From Lutispora sp003527145 (GTDB lineage Bacteria; Bacillota; Clostridia; Lutisporales; Lutisporaceae), in NCBI GenBank assembly GCA_029983695.1, contig JASBZB010000015.1, positions 33,890 through 97,889 on the forward strand: a DNA stretch of 64,000 nt. Reading direction: 5' to 3'. The notes under the pieces are model-generated. The model searched no databases and had not been told where the DNA came from. It saw only the letters and a program-made list of their open reading frames with translations. The first letter of the stretch is position 1, and every line of letters starts with the position of its first letter. This document shows positions 1-9,100 of the stretch, piece by piece. The translations under genes were made by a program, and so were the position numbers.

Positions 1-950
1 ATGGGATTAATGCTCCAAGCCATCCTCTGATAAATTATTACTTCATTTTTGCATCGACAATAGTAATTACTCTGGCCACTGTTTTCGTAGCCAAAAAGTT
101 TTTGATTCCCTATCTCTCAGATGATAGTACACAATTGAAATCAGATAGAACCGAGCTGGACAAGCATAAAATCACTCCTGAAGAGGTCAGGGGGCTTAAA
201 TTTGCAGGAGTGGTCACGCTCATATTCTTTGCAATCCTCCTTATTATGACCTTGCCTAAGGGTGGAATCCTCCGCAACGCCGAAGGTGGTTTTATTCCTA
301 ATTCGCCCTTGTTGCAACAGATTGTAACAATATTATTTTTCCTGTTTTTCGCCATTGGTATTGCTTATGGGAAGGGTACCGGTGCGATAAAAAGATTATC
401 TGATATACCTGATATCATGCAAGGGTCTTTAGATGCAGCGATTACTTTCATGGTAGTGGCTTTGCCCGCATCTGTGTTTGTACAGCTCTTCAGCGATAGC
501 AAGATGGCTACCATTATGGCTGTAAACGGTGCAGAGATGTTAAAATCAATGAATATTTCCGGTATGCCGCTTTTCTTCCTGGTTACCTTATTCACTTTGT
601 TTATGAATATGTTTATCACAAGCAATAGTGGTAAATGGGTCATGTTTGCACCTTTTCTGGTGCCTATGCTGGCAATGCTAAACATCAGCCCGGCCATGGC
701 TCAAATTTTGTACCGCATAGGGGATTCCAGCGGCAACATTATTTCCCCTGTAGAGCTTAATGTTCCTATTGCATTAGGATTGTTGGAATCTTATAAAGTG
801 CGAAAAACAGATAAAGCAGGTATAGGTTCATTGATATCTTTGTGCCTGCCTTTTACCGTAGCATTTATAATTGCCTTCTTTATCTTGGTTGCTATTTTCT
901 ACTACTTTAATTTACCTCTAGGCCCTGGCGCTAACATTTTCATAAACTAA
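1..950 (+). CDS. AbgT family transporter, 3' part (5' end outside window)
   Basis: The reading frame is open from the left edge (codons from position 3), so the first internal ATG at 102 is not the start; about 315 C-terminal residues of a family of roughly 500 are present. The protein is highly hydrophobic with about six membrane spans. Its pattern (HPLINYYF near the left edge, NMFITSNSGKWVMFAPFLVP around the middle, and a GDSSGNIISPVE stretch) matches the C-terminal half of AbgT p-aminobenzoyl-glutamate or dipeptide transporters. Family members act in the cytoplasmic membrane as proton-driven carriers or as drug exporters. The next genes include two peptidase-like hydrolases, so uptake of a peptide-like or acyl-amino-acid substrate is plausible, but this is inference. 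Confidence 0.8.
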   Translation, partial: GINAPSHPLINYYFIFASTIVITLATVFVAKKFLIPYLSDDSTQLKSDRTELDKHKITPEEVRGLKFAGVVTLIFFAILLIMTLPKGGILRNAEGGFIPNSPLLQQIVTILFFLFFAIGIAYGKGTGAIKRLSDIPDIMQGSLDAAITFMVVALPASVFVQLFSDSKMATIMAVNGAEMLKSMNISGMPLFFLVTLFTLFMNMFITSNSGKWVMFAPFLVPMLAMLNISPAMAQILYRIGDSSGNIISPVELNVPIALGLLESYKVRKTDKAGIGSLISLCLPFTVAFIIAFFILVAIFYYFNLPLGPGANIFIN

Positions 951-1028
951 CAAATATGATTCTAATGCATAAACTATAGTTCACCTTAGTTTTGCTGACT
1001 GATAAAAGAGTGCAGCATGGACTCGACA

Positions 1029-1076
1029 ACATTCAGTGGAATTGAAACCCCACTGAATGAAGTCTCGTTCAATGTG
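1029..1076. repeat. Dispersed palindromic repeat, copy 1
   Basis: An inverted repeat (CATTCAGTGG at 1030-1039 and CCACTGAATG at 1050-1059) is followed by AAGTCTCGTTCAA at 1060-1072. The same arrangement with nearly the same sequence recurs at 50205-50250, almost 50 kb away. It lies between the transporter end and the SDR gene and codes for nothing I can recognise. It could be a non-autonomous mobile element or a REP-like sequence. Confidence 0.7.
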
Positions 1077-1211
1077 AAGGAGCTTAGAGCTTGTTAGTTT
1101 TGACGCAACCTTATGCAATATTACAAAATCTTAGCTCCGGAGCTCTGCAATCGTTATCAGTCAATAAAACAGATTAAAAATGCCATGCAATAAGATAGGA
1201 GGAAAAAAGTT

Positions 1212-1997
1212 ATGATCAAGATAGATCTCACAAATAAAGTCGCTTTAGTGACTGGTGCCGCAGGAGGGCTTGGGAAGCAAATATGCACTGATCTGGCCCA
1301 ATGTGGCGCTGATGTGGTTGTTGCGGTTAATAATTCGATTGCTGAAGCCGGGAAGATCGCTGAGGATATAAAGCAAATGGGGCGAAAAGCTGTTGTAGTC
1401 CATGGAAACATTGCATGCTCCAAAGCGGTAAAAAGGATGGTCAAGGAAGCTCTGGACTACTTTGGTCGTCCTGTGGATATTTTAGTCAACAACGCCGGCT
1501 ACTATAAGGAGTATGGTAATATCACAGAGGTGACTGACGAAATAATTGATAGAACCATAGATACAAATCTTAAGGGAGCATTTTATATGTGCAGGGAGGT
1601 GGGCAAGGCTATGGCATCTTCCGGTATAAAAGGCCGCATAATAAATATTAGCTCAGGTGCAGGCCATAGCGGCAGGACAAATCATGCCCATTACTGCGCT
1701 TCTAAGGGAGGACTACTTATGCTGACCAAAGCTGCCGCTCTTGATCTGGCGCCTATGGGAATAAACGTAAACTCAGTATCCGTAGGTTTTGTAGATGTAG
1801 GGCGCTTTGATGAGGGGGATTTGCTAGCTGTAAAAAGGGATATACTGCCTCGCATATTGCTGAGAAAGCCCGGTAAGCCCAGCGATATTTCCAACATGGT
1901 CTGCTACTTGGCATCAGATTGCGCCGAATGGATCACAGGCAGCGATTTCCGTATAGACGGCGGTGAAGCTGCCGGACGCGTCCCCTATGAATATTGA
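1212..1997 (+). CDS. Short-chain dehydrogenase/reductase (SDR, FabG-like)
   Basis: A 261-residue classical SDR of usual length. The N-terminal dinucleotide-binding motif TGAAGGLGKQ lies near residue 15, NNAG near residue 90, a conserved Ser in INISSGAG near 145, and the catalytic Tyr and Lys in HYCASKGG near 160. It should oxidise a hydroxyl or reduce a ketone with NAD(H) or NADP(H); the substrate cannot be read from sequence. An AGGAGG site about 10 bases upstream of the ATG supports the start. It is first of a tight run with the M28-like hydrolase (38 bases downstream), the PanE-like reductase and the M20 amidohydrolase, so a shared catabolic pathway for an amino-acid derivative is likely. 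Confidence 0.85.
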   Translation: MIKIDLTNKVALVTGAAGGLGKQICTDLAQCGADVVVAVNNSIAEAGKIAEDIKQMGRKAVVVHGNIACSKAVKRMVKEALDYFGRPVDILVNNAGYYKEYGNITEVTDEIIDRTIDTNLKGAFYMCREVGKAMASSGIKGRIINISSGAGHSGRTNHAHYCASKGGLLMLTKAAALDLAPMGINVNSVSVGFVDVGRFDEGDLLAVKRDILPRILLRKPGKPSDISNMVCYLASDCAEWITGSDFRIDGGEAAGRVPYEY

Positions 1998-2035
1998 TCA
2001 CTATTTTTAGAAGTTACTAAAAAGGAGGTTTTCAA

Positions 2036-3763
2036 ATGAAAGTTAAAGGGATGGAATCCAAGCTGCTCGCCGACGTTAATCCCAATCTCTTGATGAAGCA
2101 TACTGAATATATTTCATCGTTCGATAGAGAGTCCGGCAGCGACGGGGAATGGCAGGCAGCAAAATATTTTGAAGAAGTGATGACCGGCTATGGACTGGAT
2201 GTGCAGATCAAATCCATTGAGAACCTTATCAGTCTTCCTATATCTGCGGAAATCACATTGGATGATGGGCGTAAGGTTCCATGCATTACTCAAAGCTATG
2301 CAGCTTCTGCTAAACCTGGGGGATTGAAAGAAAAAGCAGTCTTTTATCCCCAATGCACAGAGGTCAAAGGCAAGATTGCAGTGCTCAAAGGCTTGGCCTC
2401 TCCTTCGGCTTGTTATGACCTGGAGCGCATGGGCGCTGTAGGGCTCATATTTATAAACGGCGGATATTACCCGCATAACATGGCAATCAGCCCGATCTGG
2501 GGCATGCCTGTTCCCGAGACCATAGATTTATTGGGTAAGATACCCGTTGTATCTGTAACCAAAAAGAACGGGGAGTTATTATTAAATTATCTTGAAAAGG
2601 GTTCCAAGGAGGTTACGATCGAATCTGAGGTCCATACAGACTTTCGTAAAGTGCCTCTTTGCATTGCTGATTTAAAAGCCGCAGTCCCTACAAATAGATA
2701 TGTTTTATTTAACGGACATGTGGACTCTTGGCATAAAGGAGCGACTGACAATGCGACGGCGAACGCTGCTATACTGGAGATAGCAAGAGTCTTAAAAGAT
2801 TATAAAGACCTGCTTAATATCAATGTACGCTTTGTCTGGTGGTCAGGGCACAGCAATGGGCGTTACAGCGGAAGCAACTGGTATGCTGATCATAACTGGG
2901 AGGATATCCACGAAAATGCTGTTCTAAACGTTAATATAGATGCAATTGGAGCTGCAGGATCAACCAGCTATCGTTCTGTCGATTCATCAGCTCAATGCTT
3001 CCGATTTGGATTTGAAGTAATTAAAGATATGACGGGGCAAGAACCGCACTACTCTCGAATCCAGAGAAACGGTGACCAGTCGTTTTGGGGCCATGGCGTT
3101 CCTTCTCTTTTTCAGATCCTCTCACTTCAGCCGGAATCTGCTCAAGGTAAAGATACCTTTGTTCCGGGACTTCCATGGTATTGGCATACAACCGAGGATA
3201 AATTCGAATATGTGGGGAAAGAAGAGTTAACTCTGGATACCAAGATATATCTGGCTGCGATTTGGCGTTTTATCAGTCAGCCTATTCTCCCATTTTGCTT
3301 TAATGAACTGGGCGAAGAAATATTGTCTAATCTGAATGATTGGCAGAAGGTTGCCGGCGAAGCTTTTGATTTATCCCCTCTGAAGGAAAAAGCTCTGGTA
3401 TTAAACCGGATGTTCCTCGACCTTGATGATGAAATCTCTCGATTAAACGAAATGGAGAGTCTGTCTGAAGCTGATAAAGTGAATGCTTCAAAACTAAATG
3501 ACTGCGTTATGTCTTTGAATAGGACTCTAATTCCAATCCATTATTGCCGCAAAAGTCCCTTTGAAGCTGATCTTGCGTTGCCCATGAAGCCTTTTCCAGG
3601 GTTAACGGATTTGGAAAAGCTTTCTGCTATGGACCATAGCAGCATAGAGTTCAAAGCCTTGGAGCGTCAGCTTATACGGGAAAGAAACCGAATTTTCCAT
3701 TCTCTCAAAGAAGCTATAACCTTAATTAATAATTGGCAGGATAATAGGAGCAATCTATCATGA
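2036..3763 (+). CDS. M28 family peptidase-like protein with PA domain, altered active site
   Basis: A 575-residue protein with no signal peptide. A PA-like insert covers roughly residues 90-200 and an M28 zinc-peptidase core roughly 220-410, with an extra helical C-terminal part of about 150 residues. The metal-ligand positions H228 (GHVDSW), D238 (ATDNATA), D302 (NVNIDAIG) and H384 (WHTTEDK) are kept. The usual catalytic Glu-Glu pair is replaced by H272-S273 in WWSGHSNG. The protein may therefore use different ligands, hydrolyse a different bond, or be a binding protein; aminopeptidase activity cannot be assumed. AAGGAGG precedes the ATG. The 3' end overlaps the next gene by four bases (ATGA), indicating translational coupling. 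Confidence 0.75.
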   Translation: MKVKGMESKLLADVNPNLLMKHTEYISSFDRESGSDGEWQAAKYFEEVMTGYGLDVQIKSIENLISLPISAEITLDDGRKVPCITQSYAASAKPGGLKEKAVFYPQCTEVKGKIAVLKGLASPSACYDLERMGAVGLIFINGGYYPHNMAISPIWGMPVPETIDLLGKIPVVSVTKKNGELLLNYLEKGSKEVTIESEVHTDFRKVPLCIADLKAAVPTNRYVLFNGHVDSWHKGATDNATANAAILEIARVLKDYKDLLNINVRFVWWSGHSNGRYSGSNWYADHNWEDIHENAVLNVNIDAIGAAGSTSYRSVDSSAQCFRFGFEVIKDMTGQEPHYSRIQRNGDQSFWGHGVPSLFQILSLQPESAQGKDTFVPGLPWYWHTTEDKFEYVGKEELTLDTKIYLAAIWRFISQPILPFCFNELGEEILSNLNDWQKVAGEAFDLSPLKEKALVLNRMFLDLDDEISRLNEMESLSEADKVNASKLNDCVMSLNRTLIPIHYCRKSPFEADLALPMKPFPGLTDLEKLSAMDHSSIEFKALERQLIRERNRIFHSLKEAITLINNWQDNRSNLS

Positions 3764-4776
3764 AACACAATGTTATTTTCGGAGCCGGAGCCATAGGAGG
3801 CTCTATGGGCGCTTACCTTGCCCGCTCAGGTTTTGATGTCCTTTTTGTTGACCAAGCAGTGGAACATGTCGATGCCATAAATCGCAATGGGCTGACCATT
3901 GAGGGCATTGATGGAGAATTTACCGTCTCTGCTCCAGCGGTGCTTCCATCGGAATTAAAGGGTCCCCTGGATGTGGTTTTTTTGGCGGTAAAATCCCAGC
4001 ATACTGCTGCAGCTATGGAAGTAATAGCACCGCTTTTAGCTGATGACGGATTTGTAGTAAGCCTCCAAAACGGTATTAATGAATATACCATTTCAGAATA
4101 CATAGGCGCTGATCGAACAATTGGTGCTTTTGTAAATTGGGCAGCAGACTATATCAGCCCCGGAAGAATCAAGTTCGGCGGGAAGAGCAACTTCATCATA
4201 GGTGAATTGAATGGGGTTTTGAGTCCGAGGCTGCTGACACTTCAGAAGGATCTTCAGGCCTTTCTTTCTGCTCAAGTTACAAATAATATTATGGGATATC
4301 TCTGGAGCAAGCAAGTCAACATCAGTGTTATGTTCGCCACCGGCATGACCCCTTTAAGCATCGCTGAGGGTCTTGAGTATCCTGATACTCAAGATGTATA
4401 CACAGCTCTCGCTCTTGAGGCAATGCAAGTTCCGGAGGCTCTTGGAGTGGTGCTGGAGGCCTTCGATGATTTTGACCCCGGGCTTTACAGGCAAAAACGC
4501 TATGGGGATGCTCTTAAAAAAACAGCCGATCATTACCGGCATATGCTTAAAAATCGCACCGGCCTATATAGAGACCTTGCAATACGTAAAAGGCCATCGG
4601 AAATCGACGGTACCGTGGGGCATACTGTAATAAAGGGTGAAGAGCTTGCACTCGCCCTGCCATGCAATAAAAGAATGGTGGAGCTCGTTCATGAGATAGA
4701 AAAAGGGCATAGAAGCATGGGTATCGAAAATGTATTTGAGTTGAAAAAAAATTTAGGTTTGAAAAATCTGACTTAG
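3760..4776 (+). CDS. Ketopantoate reductase (ApbA/PanE) family oxidoreductase
   Basis: A 338-residue protein. The N-terminal Rossmann motif GAGAIGGSMGAYLARSG covers residues 8-24, an AVKSQ segment lies near residue 77 and SLQNGINE near 107, as in the PanE/ApbA family. The C-terminal helical domain includes the family Lys in LWSKQVNIS. Family members reduce 2-dehydropantoate or related 2-keto acids with NADPH. Coupling by a four-base overlap to the M28-like gene, and the lack of other pantothenate genes, argue for a catabolic paralogue acting on a keto or hydroxy acid rather than true PanE. Only 14 bases separate its stop from the next gene. Confidence 0.75.
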   Translation: MKHNVIFGAGAIGGSMGAYLARSGFDVLFVDQAVEHVDAINRNGLTIEGIDGEFTVSAPAVLPSELKGPLDVVFLAVKSQHTAAAMEVIAPLLADDGFVVSLQNGINEYTISEYIGADRTIGAFVNWAADYISPGRIKFGGKSNFIIGELNGVLSPRLLTLQKDLQAFLSAQVTNNIMGYLWSKQVNISVMFATGMTPLSIAEGLEYPDTQDVYTALALEAMQVPEALGVVLEAFDDFDPGLYRQKRYGDALKKTADHYRHMLKNRTGLYRDLAIRKRPSEIDGTVGHTVIKGEELALALPCNKRMVELVHEIEKGHRSMGIENVFELKKNLGLKNLT

Positions 4777-4790
4777 AGGAGGTGTCCTGC

Positions 4791-5978
4791 TTGGCTTCAG
4801 AAGTTCTTCAAAAGTCGCTGGACTTGAAAGAGTATATTGTTCAGGCAAAGCGCAGGATTCACAGAGAACCTGAGTTAGAAATGCAAGAGTTTGCCACGAC
4901 AGCATTTGTAAAGTCTGAATTAAATGATATGGGTGTGGAAATTGCACCCCTCAATCTAGAGGTAGGTGTAGTGGGAATTATCAAGGGGCAAAAAAAGGGG
5001 AAGGGCGTTGTGACAGCTCTTCGTGCAGATATGGATGCTCTCCCGATCCAGGAGATGTCGGATGTGGTAGATATATCTAATGTTCCCGGAGTTATGCATG
5101 CCTGTGGACATGATTGTCACACTGCTATGCTGCTGGGGGCAGCAAAATTGCTGATGTCCCTGAGAGAGCGTTTTTCCGGAACTGTGAAGCTTATATTTCA
5201 GCCGGCGGAAGAAAGCTTCACCGGTTCGAAGTATATGATAAGCAATGGAGCCCTGGAAGATCCCGCAGTAGATTATATTTTAGGACTTCACGGAGATTCC
5301 TCTCATGAGGTTGGAGAAATAGCACTGCGAGAGGGGCCCTACATGGCTTCCTCCGATTTGTTCACGGTTAAAATTACAGGGGTGAGCGGCCATGGAGCAT
5401 ATCCCCACAGCATCGGCTGTGATCCTATTTTGGCGGCTTCAAATTGTGTAATGGCTATTCAAAGCATTATCACCAGACAGATCGATGCTTTAGACAGCGT
5501 GGTGATTTCAATTTGCCAAATGCATGGAGGCACAGCGAAAAATATTATTCCGGAAACGGTTGAGTTTTCGGGGACTGTCAGATGTCAGAACAAGCATACA
5601 AGAAACACTATGGAAAAGCGAATTTATGATGTTATCCAGGGGGTTGCTTCAGCATACAATTGCAAAGCCGAATTGGATTATTATTATGGAGTTCCCCCTC
5701 TGGTAAATTCACCGAAAGTTACACAGATTGTCCGCAAAAGCGCAGAAAAGATTGTCGGACCGATGAAGGTCAAAGACATAGAAGTTCCGGCAATGGGGTC
5801 CGAGGATTTTGCCAAATACCTTGAGGTCGTACCGACAGGAGTTTTTGCACGATTGGGAATAAGCTATCCGGACAGGAGCATTCCAATTTTTCATAATGAT
5901 TTTTTTGTTTTTCCCGAAGAAGTGCTTCCTTATGGAACTGCTTTATTTGTTCAGTTTATTCTTGATGTGAACCAGTGA
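4791..5978 (+). CDS. M20 family amidohydrolase (aminoacylase-like)
   Basis: About 395 residues, typical of M20D amidohydrolases. Metal-binding motifs are ALRADMDALPIQE, HACGHDCHTAMLL and the catalytic Glu pair in IFQPAEES; a lid-domain GHGAYPH motif follows, and a late His in IFHNDFF. Such enzymes cut N-acyl or N-carbamoyl amino acids, releasing the free amino acid in the cytoplasm. The ORF can be read from a GTG at 4782, but AGGAGG (4777-4782) overlaps that codon, so the TTG at 4791, eight bases after the site, is the better start. It is the last gene of the operon and is followed by a strong terminator. A second, more distant M20 gene lies at 10980. Confidence 0.85.
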   Translation: MASEVLQKSLDLKEYIVQAKRRIHREPELEMQEFATTAFVKSELNDMGVEIAPLNLEVGVVGIIKGQKKGKGVVTALRADMDALPIQEMSDVVDISNVPGVMHACGHDCHTAMLLGAAKLLMSLRERFSGTVKLIFQPAEESFTGSKYMISNGALEDPAVDYILGLHGDSSHEVGEIALREGPYMASSDLFTVKITGVSGHGAYPHSIGCDPILAASNCVMAIQSIITRQIDALDSVVISICQMHGGTAKNIIPETVEFSGTVRCQNKHTRNTMEKRIYDVIQGVASAYNCKAELDYYYGVPPLVNSPKVTQIVRKSAEKIVGPMKVKDIEVPAMGSEDFAKYLEVVPTGVFARLGISYPDRSIPIFHNDFFVFPEEVLPYGTALFVQFILDVNQ

Positions 5979-6006
5979 GTATTAATTTTTTGCAGCTCAT
6001 ATATTT

Positions 6007-6049
6007 AAAGAAGCAAATAGTCTGAATTCCAGGCTATTTGCTTCTTTTT
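6007..6049 (+). terminator. Intrinsic terminator after the M20 operon
   Basis: A perfect 14-bp stem (6007-6020 with 6034-6047) ends in a T-run just downstream of the M20 stop. Confidence 0.85.
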
Positions 6050-6155
6050 CAAATTAATGTTCTATTTGCCGCTAAAATATTGATATGCTAATATAAAATG
6101 AAATAATAAAGCTGCACTTATGCAACTCAAATTATTGATATAAGGAGGTATTGAA

Positions 6156-6650
6156 ATGACGAGCAGGATTTATTTAGAAAAATTCACATCGGATGAAGAC
6201 TTTGAGCATTATTTCAGCCTGGTTTCCAATGAAAAAGTGATGGCGATGGTCACTGAAAGAGCAATTCCTTTGGATGAAGCAAGAAACAATTTCAAACTGC
6301 TGCTGGAAAAGAATAAAAGACACAAAGATTTTGGGTTCTTCAAGGTTTTTGAAACAGATAGCAACAGCTTTATAGGCCTGGGAAAGATGGCAGTTGATAA
6401 GGATAAACCAGATGAAGCAGAGCTTGGATACCTGCTGCTTCCTGAATTTTGGGGAAAAGGCTATGGAAGTGAGATTGCAAGGCTGTTATTGGAAAGGGCA
6501 AAAGAATCAAAAGTATTGCACCGTATTATAGCTATAATAGATCCTAAGAACACGGCATCAAAAAAGATACTTTTAAATAACGGTTTTATATCAGAAAAAA
6601 TATGCGAAATTGATGGTCTGCCGGGCGAAATATTTGGTAAAAATTTATAA
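6156..6650 (+). CDS. GNAT family N-acetyltransferase (RimJ/RimL-like)
   Basis: A 164-residue single-domain acetyltransferase. The acetyl-CoA loop is seen in LLPEFWGKGYGSEIARLLLERA (residues about 104-125), followed by the NTASKKILLNNGF segment typical of the Acetyltransf_3 group that modifies protein N-termini, antibiotics or small amines. The acceptor is unknown. A good Shine-Dalgarno (AAGGAGG) sits upstream of the ATG, and the gene is bounded by terminators on both sides, so it is a single-gene unit. Confidence 0.8.
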   Translation: MTSRIYLEKFTSDEDFEHYFSLVSNEKVMAMVTERAIPLDEARNNFKLLLEKNKRHKDFGFFKVFETDSNSFIGLGKMAVDKDKPDEAELGYLLLPEFWGKGYGSEIARLLLERAKESKVLHRIIAIIDPKNTASKKILLNNGFISEKICEIDGLPGEIFGKNL

Positions 6651-6656
6651 AAGCGT

Positions 6657-6692
6657 AAAAACCCTTGGAAGCGGATCTTCAAGGGTTTTTTT
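6657..6692 (+). terminator. Intrinsic terminator after the GNAT gene
   Basis: AAAACCCTTG at 6657-6666 pairs with CAAGGGTTTT at 6680-6689, followed by further T residues. Confidence 0.85.
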
Positions 6693-6761
6693 GCGTCTTC
6701 TTAAAATATGAAAATAAATTATCAAATCATATAGAAAAATAAAAATATTTTACAAATTCTA

Positions 6762-6790
6762 TTGACAACTCGAATTTAGAAGTCTATTCT
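6762..6790 (+). promoter_or_regulatory. Sigma-A type promoter for the RpiR gene
   Basis: TTGACA at 6762-6767 and TATTCT at 6785-6790 are separated by 17 bases, about 25 bases before the start codon of the regulator. Confidence 0.6.
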
Positions 6791-6814
6791 TATTATTAAA
6801 GGCAGGGGATAAAT

Positions 6815-7657
6815 ATGAAAAATAATATTTTTTCTATAATTGATGACAAATATGATAATTTATCCAAGACCCATAAAAAGATAGCTGATTTCGTTAAAGA
6901 GAACATACATATCATACCTTTTTTATCTATCAAGGAGCTGGGCGGAAAATCTGATGCCAGCATAGCTAGCATAACAAGATTTACAAGAGAGCTTGATTTT
7001 AACGGATATGCCGAGTTTCAGAAAAAGGTGAGCGAGCTGGTCCAAAAAGATGTAGTGCCGATGAAGGAAATAAAGAGCTCCATTCTATCAGAGGAAGACA
7101 ACAGCACTTTGAAAAGGATCATTGACTTGAATATCGGCTGTCTTACTTCTCTCTATAATGATGAGCTGGAAAAAAACTTCAACGAATCTATTCCGATGAT
7201 AAGCAGCAGCAGAAAGCTGTATATAGCAGCTTCAAGATCTTCCTATAGCGTGGGCTACTATTTATACTTTATGCTGAAGGGCTTTATTGAGGATGTCGAG
7301 CTTTTAACAAATGGTACAAGCGATATTTCAAACAAGCTTTCTTATGTTCAGGACAAAGATTGCTTAATATCCATAAGCTATGCCAGATATACAAAATCAA
7401 CCTTCGATATTACCTCTTACTTTCATGATAAAGGATGCAATATAATCGCGATAACCGACAGCTACACTTCTCCTATTGCATTAAAAGCCTCAAAAGTTCT
7501 TTTAGCCAAAAACACTATCGGCACATATTCCTTTGTAAGTGCCATGACCATAGCAAATTCACTGGTTACCGTATTAGGAAAGGTAAATAAGGAAGATACA
7601 CTGAAAAGATTGGAAAAACAAGATGCCATAGCTTTGGAAAGCGGAATATATCTGTGA
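6815..7657 (+). CDS. MurR/RpiR family transcriptional regulator
   Basis: A 280-residue protein. The N-terminal HTH_6 domain (about residues 5-75) carries the family pattern KIADFVKENI and SIASITRFTRELDFNGYAEF. A C-terminal SIS sugar-phosphate-binding domain covers about 115-260, with ISYARYTKS and IIAITDSYTSPIA motifs. Family members sense phosphosugars, for example MurNAc-6-phosphate in MurR. The nearby hydrolase, epimerase and amidohydrolase set at 9101-12149 fits cell-wall-fragment use, so that set is a possible target; the link is inferred from proximity only. No effector can be assigned from sequence. Confidence 0.85.
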   Translation: MKNNIFSIIDDKYDNLSKTHKKIADFVKENIHIIPFLSIKELGGKSDASIASITRFTRELDFNGYAEFQKKVSELVQKDVVPMKEIKSSILSEEDNSTLKRIIDLNIGCLTSLYNDELEKNFNESIPMISSSRKLYIAASRSSYSVGYYLYFMLKGFIEDVELLTNGTSDISNKLSYVQDKDCLISISYARYTKSTFDITSYFHDKGCNIIAITDSYTSPIALKASKVLLAKNTIGTYSFVSAMTIANSLVTVLGKVNKEDTLKRLEKQDAIALESGIYL

Positions 7658-7810
7658 TATAACCCACTCTGGTATATGAATAAGCAAAGGAACTAAAAAA
7701 TATAAGTTGAACCCCACGTCCAAACAAATATTAAAAAGTTCCTTGATTTATTATACCCAAAAATAGGATATATTTCAATAAATTTTTGGGCGTAATATTT
7801 GTTTAGGTGA

Positions 7811-8137
7811 TTTGCCGGAGAGGTTGCTTTCCTCATGGTGAGCACATTCATAGGTGTATTTGGCATTTCCGGCGCCGGTGTTGCACAGGCAAAAATGACT
7901 CATGATCTGTTTCTGCCGTTAGTGCAAAGCATGAATATAGATATGAGCATCTGGGCTTTGGTAGTTTTGGTTTCCTGCCAGGTTACTTTCTTTGTGACTC
8001 CCACAGTCGATATGGTCGGACAGATGGGTCTTGCAAGATCAAAGGATATAAAAGCCATGCTGAAGAACGGGTGGGTGCTCACTGTCATCACCTTTGCATA
8101 TGTGCTGATCAGGTCAATATTATACACTATGTCTTAA
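7811..8137 (+). pseudogene. C-terminal remnant of an integral-membrane transporter
   Basis: About 108 codons remain in frame (from 7811; stop TGA at 7808), containing two or three membrane spans and ending ILYTMS. The internal ATG at 7835 has no ribosome site, and homology-like sequence (FAGEVAFLM) continues upstream of it, so the front of the gene has been lost. I cannot name the family with confidence; the look is of a secondary carrier C-terminus. The 150 bases before it contain only short inverted repeats (AAGGAACT at 7687 with AGTTCCTT at 7737, and CCCAAAAAT at 7756 with ATTTTTGGG at 7782). Confidence 0.6.
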
Positions 8138-8195
8138 AACGGCTTGAATTTTATATAAACTATATAAAATTGGTATTTTGAGAGGAGGATAAACT

Positions 8196-9017
8196 TTGAT
8201 TAATGTTGCATTACTGCAGACTAATATAAAATTTTGTGATGCTGAATACAACCACTCACATGTCAGGGAACTGATCGATGAGGCCATGGCTGCCGATAAG
8301 CGCCCGGATATGATTGTTCTTCCTGAGGATTGGAGTTCAGGTTTTTCGGACGAGATGTTTCACCATATGGAGGATTTCATTGAGCCTGTTGATGGTCCGT
8401 CAGTCACGGTTCTTAAGGAATGCGCTAAAAAACATAAAGTATGGATTGTCGGCGGTTCTATAGGCACCCAATTTGAAGACGGCATGCGCAATACAACTTT
8501 CTTGATCAACCGCGAAGGTGAAATTGTCGGTGATTACAGCAAGATGCATCTTTATAGTGATATGGATGAGGATGTTCCTTACCTGCACGGGACTGAAATG
8601 AACGTATATGAAACTGAGCTCGGCAAGCTGGGCTTTATGATATGCTATGATATACGCTTCTGCGAGCTGTCAAGGACTTATGCGCTCCGCGGTGCTGACG
8701 CTATTGTTGTAACATCCAATTTCCCAAACCCCAGAGTAAGCCACTGGCGTACACTGCTGATGGCCAGGGCCATTGAGAACCAGATGTTTGTTATTGCCTG
8801 CAATAGAGTAGGCCCGAGTCCCATGGGCACCTATTGCGGACATTCGATAATAATTGACCCTTGGGGTAATGTAATAGCTGAAGGCGGCGACGAAGAAGAA
8901 ATAGTAATCGGTACTGTTGATTTTAATGAGATCCAAAATATCAGAAGCATGATCCATATGTTCCGCGACAGGAGGCCCGAAAGCTATCCAAATGATATGC
9001 TATTGCCTAATAAATAA
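8196..9017 (+). CDS. Carbon-nitrogen hydrolase (nitrilase superfamily amidase)
   Basis: A 273-residue nitrilase-superfamily protein of normal length. The catalytic triad is visible: Glu in VLPEDW, Lys in YSKMHL and Cys in MICYDIRF. Close relatives are omega-amidases and N-carbamoyl-amino-acid or other amide hydrolases acting in the cytoplasm. The start is a TTG at 8196, supported by AGGAGG nine bases upstream; no ATG gives a full N-terminus. It stands between a transporter remnant and a stem-loop. Its true substrate is not deducible, but hydrolysis of an amide released from amino-acid catabolism is likely. Confidence 0.85.
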   Translation: MINVALLQTNIKFCDAEYNHSHVRELIDEAMAADKRPDMIVLPEDWSSGFSDEMFHHMEDFIEPVDGPSVTVLKECAKKHKVWIVGGSIGTQFEDGMRNTTFLINREGEIVGDYSKMHLYSDMDEDVPYLHGTEMNVYETELGKLGFMICYDIRFCELSRTYALRGADAIVVTSNFPNPRVSHWRTLLMARAIENQMFVIACNRVGPSPMGTYCGHSIIIDPWGNVIAEGGDEEEIVIGTVDFNEIQNIRSMIHMFRDRRPESYPNDMLLPNK

Positions 9018-9037
9018 GATGAAAAAGTAAATAAAAT

Positions 9038-9074
9038 AAGACTTACACATTTAAAATTTAAATGTGTAAGTCTT
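9038..9074. terminator. Stem-loop after the nitrilase gene
   Basis: A perfect 15-bp stem (9038-9052 with 9060-9074) and 7-base loop. A T-run is weak on the plus strand, so it may also act as an RNA stability element. Confidence 0.6.
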
Positions 9075-9100
9075 CATACTAAATTATTAGGAGGCAGATT

